This document shows positions 1 through 64,000 of a stretch of DNA of 64,000 nt, in pieces. This DNA comes from Eopsaltria australis. Lineage: Eukaryota > Chordata > Aves > Passeriformes > Petroicidae. The stretch is from NCBI GenBank assembly GCA_034509425.1, contig JAVTVJ010000132.1, forward strand, positions 3,555,470 through 3,619,469, written 5' to 3'. How positions within the stretch are numbered: position 1 is the stretch's first letter; each line of letters opens with the position of its first letter. The notes below the pieces were generated by a model that saw nothing but the letters and a program-made list of their open reading frames with translations, had not been told where the DNA came from and ran no database searches. The position numbers were made by a program, and so were the translations under genes.

Positions 1-587
1 TAAAATAGCTAAAAGCAGCTCTAAGATCTGGCTGAACATGAATTATTGATGTCATTTAGTGAACAAGAGTCATCTTAAACTGCAAATGGCACCCATCTAA
101 ACCTTGTAGTTTTCCAACTGAAAAAAATAGAAAAAAAGGCAGCTGATCTATTTTAAAAGTGAAACTATGGGTTAGGATGAGCAGTTGAGTAGCAGAATAC
201 AAAACTATTGCAGGCTGGATTTTCATTGTGAAAGTAAGTAACCCCCACTACACCTTAAATTATGGTGATGCAAAAGTAACATTTTAAAATTTTCCATCAA
301 GACTGGAAGTCTTTTTAAGACCCTGTTCAAACACAAGATAGTGTTTTGCTGTAAGAAACTGGACAAATTGAGTTTACTAGACAAGGCTACAGTGACTTCT
401 TGGAGCTTTGAAAGTCTGTTAATCTAAAGCAATAGGAAGGAGCTGTGTCCCTTTTATCACCCCCTATGTGCAAAATCCTTGAACTCAAAAAAACACAGGG
501 ACATTTTCTGATATATATCTGCAGATCAAATAATACCAGCTGCTTATGAAGTAGGATTTGGGGTAACAGTAGAATTCCACCACCACC

Positions 588-631
588 AAAAAAAAAAAAA
601 AAAGAAAAAAAAACCAAAAAAAAACCAACAA

Positions 632-672
<41 letters not shown>

Positions 673-684
673 AAAAAAAAAAAA
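588..684. repeat. A-rich low-complexity tract (~97 bp)
   Basis: Nearly pure adenine on the + strand, interrupted by short CC, C or G bases; the longest uninterrupted run spans about 636 to 671. It creates a spurious Phe-rich reading frame on the other strand. Length may be unreliable in assembly. Confidence 0.95.
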
Positions 685-2383
685 CCAAACCATAAGATGA
701 AGGTTTTAAAATCTACATTAATGTTTGCCTGTAGAAGAAACAAGCAGTCCTTTTCTGACTGCAAGGCACCTATTGTTTGTTATTGCCTTAATTGATTGCT
801 GATATAAAAGAAAACCCAAATAATCCCACAGCAATGCTTAAACACTCTTAACATAAGAGAGCAGCCTAGCAACATGTAAGCTTGTATGCAATCATGCCAA
901 GGCATTTCAGATTGAAGAAAACATTTATTCCACTTCTACAGTGTCTCTAGTTTGCTGCACTCACTTCAGGAAAGCTATTTCCACAAAGCCTAATAAAAAA
1001 AAATCCCTTTCTGTGACAACCTTTGAGTTTTTAAATAAAAATGTAAGTTGCTAAATAACTGATTTTCACCCAGAGGTAGAGAAAATCATTGAGTAAAACA
1101 GTTTGAGTATTCCTTCAGCAACTGGAATTGCTCTCTAGATATGAAAGTTGTCACACTTACCTCTCAGGTGCAGCAGGAAGATGGCTTTCTACAAAAAGAG
1201 TGACCTAGGAAAGAGCAAGCCCTCAGTTTGGTGTCTCCTAGCAGAGTTCCATGGAAGTGTGAAATCCGTGTTATTAATATCCATAACTAACCATGCTAAA
1301 TTTGTCACCCAAGCACAGGAAAAGAACAGGAACCCCAGTATGTCCCTCTGGGAAATAGTTTTAATTGGGTGACTCTGAATTCTTCTTTGAAGCATGTCAT
1401 TCAAGCCTCTCTTGCCCTTGTTCACCAGCCAGGACTTGCCATACTGGGTCAGGCTGATGATCTGCTCAAATAAACACCTTGACCTTCAGTTCTGAGTTCA
1501 TATTTAAGTCCCTCAGTGCCGAAAGCAGGTAGGACAGGGAAAAAAAATCTTCATTGCAAGAGAGGCAATGCACAGAGTAGAGGAGGGGTACTAAGAGCCT
1601 GCCTTACTACCACTAGTAGCTAGTTCAATAAATGGTGAAATTGCTCCCCAGTGCCTCAGGACTCTCTATTGTAGTCTAGTATATGTGTTGCTTTGATGTA
1701 ATTAATCTGTTCCCATGTTTCTAATGAATTTTTGCATTTGTATGAAAATATTTAGAGGCCTGGATGAAATCTTTCCTTTTTTCTCCCTGCCAAAACAATA
1801 CCATAGTTTATTTCCTTTTCTCTGGACAATTCCTGATTACTTTTCTTTCCCCCTCTGGACACTTTTTTCATGCTTATCTCTGTGAAAAGAGACATGAAGC
1901 ACTTTGCCAGTTCAATCCTTGGAATGGCTACACACTAACAGCAACTCATAAAGATGTAAGTAGATTATGAGATTTGTTTTGGCAACTCAGCAATAGCACA
2001 TGACTTCTGGGAATGCAAAGTTGTATCACTGAGGGAGGCATCAAAAAGACACATCTTTACCAAATGCAAGAATTAAGTTTATTCCTTTATTGCAGGAATT
2101 GCTGTTCTGTTCCATTTCTGAATCTAAACAGATATTCAATTCACAGCTTTTCAGCTAAACTCAGCCAGCCAGATCTTCTTGTAACTTAGACATCCCTGAT
2201 CTGTACTCTGCTCCATCTGTTAGCAGGCTGCAATGCTTAAACCCCGTGAAAGGACCATTCATAACACTGCCAGCTGGACAGCAAATACATCAGGCCCAAA
2301 AGAAAAGAAGTATGCTGGAGGTGCAGAGGTCTCCTTGCCATGTCATAGCAGGCTAAGAGGGAAAAAAGGAAAGGAACTACATT

Positions 2384-2650
2384 ATGAAAGACAGGACTCG
2401 AGGAAATGGCTGGAAGCCGAGTCAGGGAGGTTTAGGTTGGGTATCAGAAAAAAGTTCTTCACCCAGAGGGTGTTTGGGCTGGAACAGCTCTCTAGGGAAG
2501 TGGTCACAGCACCAGCCTGACAGAGTTCAAGAAGCATTTGGACAATGCCCTCAGGCACATGGTGTGGCTCTTGGGAATGCAGGGCCAAGTGTTGGACTCC
2601 GTGATCCTTTTGGCTCCCTTGTAATTCCGCTGATCCTATGATTCTATGAA
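2384..2650 (+). mobile_element. CR1 LINE 3' fragment
   Basis: Matches the CR1 3' end in sense orientation: GACTCGAGGAAATGGCTGGA, then AGGTTTAGGTTGGGTATCAG, TTCTTCACCCAGAGGGTG, GGGAAGTGGTCACAGCACC, ending with the tail CTATGATTCTATGA. Strongly 5' truncated, with no coding capacity. It lies in the 3' flank, antisense to PXDN. Confidence 0.9.
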
Positions 2651-5600
2651 CTAAGCAGCCAGGATCATTCCAAAACAAGAGTCTGGTATTCTTAGTATGT
2701 CTGCTTTAAAATATGCTGTTAAACAATGGTGCTGCCTTTTCATGACTCAGTATATTCTCCTGATTAGGTACATCATAATGCAAAAGCTAGTAAGGACAGT
2801 ATTAGTATCTAGAAATTTATTAAGTATTTAGCAATTTATTGGTTCGCATCAGTTTCAATAATGTTTCATTCCACTGGGAGTTTGACAAACTTCCAGCATG
2901 AATATGTGCATACTCTCATATTAGTATTTTTTGTTGACACAATTTATTCACATATCGGATGTCATTTTTTCTTACACATAAGAAAAATCAGTCTAGTGAA
3001 TTCTGAAATATACTTCACTGAACTCCATGTTGTACATGAGAGACCATTAGAGGACATTATGCACTCTTTTCTTCTACTGGTAATTTTATAATTTCATTAT
3101 ACTGCGTGTGCATAACTTAAACTATTTTAACAATACAACAACAGAATAATGCAGATGTTTTGAGAAAATTACTTAAATATATCATTTTGACAAATATTTT
3201 GATACCTTAATCTCGTTTTCAAACTAAAACCATGGAACAGTCCAACATGTCTAATGATGTCTCCACAAAGATTATTGATTTGGTATATACTATAGGCAAA
3301 AAAGGATGAAGCTAGTGGGGGATTGGAAAGAAAATATGAGGAGAAATACTTAATATCATATAATGATATATGCCATGGCAAAATACTATTTTACAAAACA
3401 AAGTTAATGACTATGGGAGGTCATTCCCTATATAGACAACCTTAATCACACTGCAGCCAAATGATTCTTAGCTATAATCAACTAAAAGAAATAAAGAAAA
3501 TGTATTCAATTTATTTCAAATGTAACTGAGTCTTCCTCAAAATATATCAGGATCAGTGCAAGGTCTTTATTCTAAATGTCTACACTTTGTGGTTTGTTAC
3601 CAAACTTCTAGGCAATTAACACTAAGTTTGGGTGAGCAGCAGTATATTTCAGCAGCCTGTTGGAAAATACACAAATGTCCTATTGCAGTTTCGCTTCTCT
3701 AGATTTGCCTTATGAAAAACTATAAACTATAGTGAAGTGAAATTAACTGCAACCTGAACATGATTCTTGTCTTTGTCTTTTGGAGTCCATCTTCAACTTC
3801 TCCCATATCACCATAAGGTAACTTAGAATTACATTAATTTCAGTGATGCTGTATCACAAAATTCTTCAAATGAATTTCAAGTAAATCTGACAAAGGAACT
3901 GACCTAGTGTCCTAAAGATCCGAACACCTCACCAAAAGATGAGAGTACCTCATCATGTGTCCAGCAGTAATTCATATCCTGGGATAAAAAGAATAAATGA
4001 GGTAAAGAAGATCTCTTGCACAGAAGACACATTTTGAGCTGAGATTGCAAGAACCTGAATATCCATAAGTGAAATGATGTGAATAAATAATGAATGTAGA
4101 ATCAAGTGCTTGGGAAGGCAAGACATGACTGGATCTATTCGGAGACATGAGGAACTGTAAAAACAGGCTTAAATTTGTATGTATTTTATTTAACTGTTAT
4201 GACATTCCCATTAAAAAAAATTCAGCACTAAGGTTTAAAAAATGCATTTTGCTAAGAAATGAGTGTATTTTAAAATATCCTTTCTACGCCTATGGTATCT
4301 TTTTCCAATCATCTAGAGGAAAACAGTGAATAGATACTTTAATTCTATGTGTTGTAATAGTACACAACCTACTGAATCTATATGACTAATTGGCCCATTG
4401 CTTATTTCTCAGAAACAGCCTTGACTATGACAATCCTGCTTAAGATAAGTAATATGGATCTTATCAGAGCCCACACATTGGAACTTCAGCAAATAATCTA
4501 AAAAATACATGTACAAGAAGAAATCTTGAAACTTACTTGGAAATGTGGCCCATTTTATTTTAACTGAAAAGCATTCATTATACAGTGCAAACAGTTCTTT
4601 GGTAAATTTACTGATTAAAATAACAACAATGACGACTTTATTTTAGGTAACATTAAAAAAGAAAATAAATATGTAAAATTTGCATCATATTACAGCAATA
4701 TTCTCACAGTGGATACTGAGGAAATGGTCATCTAGCCATTGGCCACTGTTTCAGAAATGTTAAGATCTAGAGACACTGCAATAAGACCGAACTAGTACAA
4801 TCCATGACTGATTAAATTTTAGACTGTGGATAAAGACCTGTTTTTCCTGATTTGTAAACAGATGGATGGCAGAAAATAACTCAGTATTACACTTGTTACA
4901 CTTGTTTAAGCATATCCAGACTCCTAAGCCCGTTTTATATACCATATGAATAAACAGTGAACAATGAAGAAAACCTCCCACTTTACTCTGGAGGCTGGAG
5001 AAAAGCAACAATCAAATATAAGGTCCTATTTTATAATGTATAAATGGAAACTCTCTTCTCCTATAAGCAGAAATCCTGAGAAAGTTTATTGAATATAAAA
5101 TTGAAAAGAAAGAACGCAAGCAGTAACCAGATGTATTACTGCCTTATTTAACTGTTTGGACAGTTAAATTATATTTGGTTTAGCTCTGCAACCCTCCGTC
5201 TTTGAGGAATTTCTGCTATAGGTCAATGGGAGTTCCATCTGAGTTGGAATTACAGGACGAGACATGTGGTTTGGACTCTCAACAAAAGTCAACAAAATAC
5301 AGAATATCAAAGAAATGCAGGAATGACAGTCTTTAGAAACCATATGATACTCAAATATGCTCGCCACATACAATTTCTAGAAGTATTAACAAAGAATATT
5401 ACATAAATCAAAAGTTGTATATAAAATCAATTAAAATATTCTTAAAAATATAAATTGCAATTCCATGTGTACCACACACCTGTAACACAGCACTCACATG
5501 TACATATTGCTTCTACCATAGTATGAAACAAAGTTCCTGTAGTAAGCTTTAAAGTTACACCAAAATTTGTATGTGTGTCATGGTAATAAGTTTATCGAAT

Positions 5601-6668
5601 TACAAATTATTAATGTTAGTAATCAGAGAAATTATGTGCCAAAATATGATAGTGGATTTAATACTGCTGTGCTAGGTTAGTTATTAGACAGGTATTTGTT
5701 CTACCATGCAACAATTGAGAACTCTGTTTGCATAATCTGAAATGCTTAACATACAAAGGTTTAATTTTGTGCAGATTTCTTTGATACCCCAATCACTGTC
5801 CCTTGAATTCAAATGCTTAAACTCAGAAATCAGTGAACCATGTAACCAGCTCTGGTTCTAGTGAGTCTTGATTTAGGACTAAAGGACAGGGCAATAAGCT
5901 CTAACAAATTAAGTATTCAGGGAAAGAATCAATTCTGAATAAACAGAAAAAAGCTGCAAAATGAGGTATGATAGTTGTCCTTCACTCAATATAGTTCCTG
6001 GTCAAAAATACACAGTTTGCATCCTAAAAAGTACACAACTTTGAAATGCTAGTGTAGATATATACTCTATAATGTTAAACATTTAAATGGGAGATAAAGT
6101 CCATTGATGGACCATTTTTAACACAAATGATAAAAATATTGAGGTAAAAAATATATATTCATTAGATGAAACCGGAAAAAAAATACAAATCAAATACCTT
6201 GTCAGAAAAAGTAGTCAATCCACAATTAATCATGCTGCTTGATTTTGGTTTTTCTTTTTTTCAACAGTGCCACAATATAATCAGGAACATATGTCTATTG
6301 ACAGTATGCACAATGAATCAGTAGGAATCTTTGTATACAAAATGGCATGTGACATCTCTTCACATTTTCAAAACAGGGCCATACAATTTTACATGAGCTG
6401 AGATCAAGAGAAGCATGCTTTAAAACTGACCTGGATGGTTATGTTACAAAGATTTAAAATAAATGGAACAAACAAACAAAAAAATGTTGTCAAGCAATTA
6501 CGTATGTTTTTACAAAAAAGATTATGCTAATTTTTAAGATCGAATGCTACTCTGTCATGCATGTTTCCCTAGAATGAGGAACACTGTCAATTACATCTAT
6601 AATACATATTCAGTTGCTTTTCCTTTCTTCCAATTACAGTTATTTATATTTTCTTACTAATTCTAGCT

Positions 6669-6674
6669 TTTATT
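6669..6674 (-). promoter_or_regulatory. Candidate poly(A) signal AATAAA for PXDN
   Basis: AATAAA on the minus strand about 650 nt after the stop; a second copy is at 6745..6750. Further copies lie farther out (for example near 4640, 4553 and 3508). Sequence alone does not show which is used. Human PXDN has a 3' UTR of roughly 2 kb as I recall, so a more distal site may be the main one. Confidence 0.25.
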
Positions 6675-6744
6675 GCTTTGAAAATTTGGTTAATTTAGCT
6701 CCTTAAATTAAGGAAAGGTCGTTGAAAGGTGTCAAGTAGCTTTT

Positions 6745-6750
6745 TTTATT
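6745..6750 (-). promoter_or_regulatory. Candidate proximal poly(A) signal AATAAA
   Basis: Canonical hexamer in a run reading GGAAATAAAAAAAGC on the minus strand, about 575 nt downstream of the PXDN stop. It would give a short 3' UTR form. Use is unproven. Confidence 0.22.
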
Positions 6751-7324
6751 TCCTTGCTGGACCAGGCCCAGCAGTGATAATGTGATTTAACAGAATTTCC
6801 ATGCATTGATGTTTGCAGAAACTGGCCTGGCTATGGCATTGCTTCAGGCACAGTGACCTTGTGTTTTCCTTTTCCTGACATTTTGCTAAATAACAGCAAA
6901 AAAGCTAAGCATCAAGACACACTGGTACTAGAAAGGGACAGTAAACTTTTAATGCTGCTAAGCAAAGATAGGAAACAAAGTGTTCATTTTAGAGTAAATC
7001 CTAAGCCCAGCCATTTTGGGTACCTAAAACTACCTGACAGTGTTCTTTTAAAGTAGCACCAGTTCGAGTTTGTCTAACCTGAGAAATATAACACACAATT
7101 AACTTTGACCTGTTTGCTAATTTCCCTTTCATAAATTTTTGCATTGTGATTTACCTTCATGGGCAGAAAATAAAATGATACATTATGTTAAACTGTTACA
7201 GCACCATTAGAATATGTAAATCTGGATTTCTTGCTGCTGTTAGGACTGTAGTTACCTGTTTTTGCCATCAGCAGGCACTGATATGATTAGAGGAGTATGC
7301 ACCCTAACCTCTTAAAAAGTAGAC

Positions 7325-61808
<54,484 letters not shown>

Positions 61809-64000
61809 CTGTAGAATAAAAAAAAAAAAAAATATCAAAAAAAAATCACATTATTAAAAAAACTATGTATTTTTTTTCATATGAAAAACTGAACTAAGCA
61901 CAAATCTTCTGTGATGACTGACCAGCCTCTGTCCATAAACCACTGCTTTTGACCAAAGCAAAACAAATCCAAATGCTGTTTGACAAGTTTAGGCAGAAGA
62001 TTCACCAAATCCAGCCTCAGTGGTCAGCTTAAGGCTGACCTAAGTTAAACCTGTGGTCATGAAGTATGTTTTCTTCCACAATGAAGCAACTTAAAATTAG
62101 TTGTTCAGTATTTCACTAAATTGAATTGTCTCTGTATTTGAAAAGCTGTTTGAAAATCATACCATAGGACAAAAACGCTTATTTCTAAATAAACAGATAT
62201 AGAAATATTTGCATCAGAAGAAGCTCAGGAAAAAGAAGAGACATGTTAAGATTTTTAAGCTACTCGGTTCTTTAGCTCTGAGTAAGGAGGCTTAAGTGCC
62301 CTATGTTGTCTCGGTTTTAGAATATGTAAGCCCAGCTGTCTGAAGCTAGACATTTCCTTATTTAATTTTACTTTCTCTTAATTTTTTATGTTTCTCCCCC
62401 TCTTCAGTTTTCCATCAGCTCTCTAGCTTAATGAGAACTTCTCCAAGAAGAAGAAAACCTATTTCTCCAGCAAAATTCTGTAGAAAGAGCAGGGACAGGG
62501 AGCAAGGTGGCAGTGGAGCAGGGATGTGGGGAAACACCTTGGCTGTGCCAGTCTCACCTCCCTCTTCTACTGAGAGCCGGCAGCAGGGCTTCCCACCTCT
62601 GCCACCTCCTGTTCTCCCCCGACTCCATGTCTGGCTATTGTATTCCAGCAGGTCAAAATTGGTTTCAACAACTGGTCAGAACTAGCAATGAACCATGCAA
62701 AAGAACTCAAAACAACCAGGAAATAATTTTCTGCCTGATAAGCGAAATGGACAGGCTTCCTGATAGAGCACTCAGGTGAGAGAGGGACTACAGAACCAGA
62801 AGGAAGGAAGCAGGGCTATTCAATAGGTCTGTCCTCTCCCCTAGCAACAGACCAAGGTCACCAGGACCTTATAGTGTCTTGTAAGCAAACAGAAGGGACG
62901 CAAATGGAAAGCAAGTAAAATCTGAAAGACTGTGATCACACATCTTAGAACACACACTTACCAACTGCTTTTAAAAAGTAGGACATAAACATGTCACAAC
63001 TGCAATCTCTGCACCAAACCTGGTCTCAATTAAAACATAAATATGCTCTGCATTTACACAGGTAATACATTAAAAAAAGGTCTCTCTGCAATTTGGTATT
63101 TGATCAAACGAAATATAGAAAAACAGACAAAATGTCAGCTGCACCCTAATCCCACAGAACCCCACTGGGTGAGGCTGTATTAATGGGAGGTACAGCTGTC
63201 TGAAGACTTTTGTAAAGAGCATATGTAAGCATCCTCATGAATCCATCAATCAGGGCTTATTCAGCTCCAGAATAATGGCCTGAGAAGGACTTTTTCTACA
63301 TAAGTGGTTTAGGATGTGGCCTACTGCTCATTGCAAGGAAAGGATTAGACATGTGGTTCTGTTTGCATTACACTGCACCAAAATACTTGATCAGTGACTG
63401 GAATAAATGAGGGGTGCAAACTGCTATCCCTTATTTATATGTGTAAAGCACCTGTAGACATGCTGGACAGCCCCCTTACACAACACTCAGTGAACTGAAG
63501 ATTTCCACATTTAGAAGCACAAATTTTCATAGCTCTAACTCGTGCTTCATAAAAGCCCCTTCTTTAATTCTACTTTAAAAGCATTATGCTTTGCTCATCA
63601 CTCAGATGTTTCATGTGTCATACATATATGTCCCTGATGAGGAAATGCTGCCTCTGAGTCACTGAACCTTGGATGCCAAGATATTCCAAACAACCATGGA
63701 ATGTCATATCCTGCTCTGAGAGAAGATACAGCAGATCCCTCTGTAAGAATCATTAGACATGACATACCACTTTACATTTCTAGCTTTTTTTTAGATTATC
63801 TGAAAGTTTATTGTGTTCCAAAGCAGCATTTTAGTTTTGATTAAAATAGTCAAAAATGCAAAACAACCCTCAATATTTATTATTGGAATATTGGAAACTG
63901 AGTATTTTTCAAAAGCCTCAAACTACTATTACAATTACCAATATTTAGCTTCTAAAAAAACTCTTTCTTAGATAAAAAATAACATACATTCATCCATATG
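61809..64000 (-). other. Upstream PXDN intron, incomplete
   Basis: Lies 5' of the first visible LRR exon. I looked for the LRRNT cap (a Cys-rich CxCxxxTVRC-type exon) and found none, so it should lie beyond 64000. A GC-richer patch at about 62490..62640 has open frames on the + strand but no recognisable protein. Confidence 0.7.

Larger units (their letters stand above)
1..7324. other. 3' flank of PXDN: probable 3' UTR then intergenic DNA
   Basis: No coding exon was recognised here on either strand. The part next to 7325 must include the PXDN 3' UTR on the minus strand. The rest is AT-rich DNA with one CR1 fragment (2384..2650) and an A-rich tract (588..684). In human the neighbouring gene on this side is TPO; none of its exons is visible within this 7.3 kb. 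Confidence 0.6.

Noticed and set aside
387..764. 125-codon open frame on the minus strand rich in Phe
   Set aside because: It is the reverse of the A-rich tract at 588..684; low complexity, no domain.
1148..1425. Overlapping frames of 74 and 78 codons in the 3' flank
   Set aside because: No domain, both strands open by chance in AT-rich DNA; no splice context or family match.
1..7324. Exons of the expected neighbour TPO
   Set aside because: The only haem-peroxidase motifs in the window belong to the PXDN exon; no second set lies in the 3' flank.
62431..62779. Possible first PXDN exon or separate gene in the GC-richer patch
   Set aside because: Frames are on the + strand, lack an LRRNT cysteine pattern or signal peptide, and show no known domain.

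Overview
The window is vertebrate nuclear DNA. It is AT-rich, has GT-AG introns, and carries a few 5'-truncated CR1 LINE fragments, two of which end in the ATTCTATG-type 3' tail typical of avian CR1. Low repeat density, CR1 as the only recognisable interspersed family and compact introns point to a bird. I cannot resolve the order or species.

One gene fills most of the window: peroxidasin (PXDN), on the minus strand. I could place 22 consecutive coding exons, from a leucine-rich-repeat exon at 61737..61808 to the terminal exon with its TAG stop at 7325..7327. All 21 junctions agree in reading phase. Together they encode 1413 residues, and residue 1 here corresponds to about residue 68 of human PXDN. 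The exons for the signal peptide, the LRRNT cap and the promoter lie beyond position 64000. Domain order is five 24-residue LRRs (one 72-nt exon each), LRRCT, four C2-type Ig domains, a linker, the animal haem peroxidase domain (mostly one 1504-nt exon), a furin-type RGRR site, a predicted helical segment and a VWC domain. The catalytic residues, the haem-ester residues and the cysteines used for trimerisation are all present, so this is active-type PXDN and not the PXDNL paralogue. PXDN secreted into basement membrane makes hypobromous acid, which forms the sulfilimine cross-links of collagen IV.

Layout: 1..7324 is 3' flank and probable 3' UTR, with a CR1 fragment and a long A-rich tract. 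7325..30010 holds the VWC, peroxidase and linker exons. 33496..43857 holds the Ig exons. 45154..61808 holds the LRRCT and LRR exons, with two introns over 6 kb. 61809..64000 is part of the next upstream intron. The intron between LRR3 and LRR4 contains a CpG-dense island with a YY1-like motif and a perfect 18-bp palindrome centred on CACGTG, which is the best candidate regulatory element seen. I found no second protein-coding gene, RNA gene, CRISPR array or novel system.
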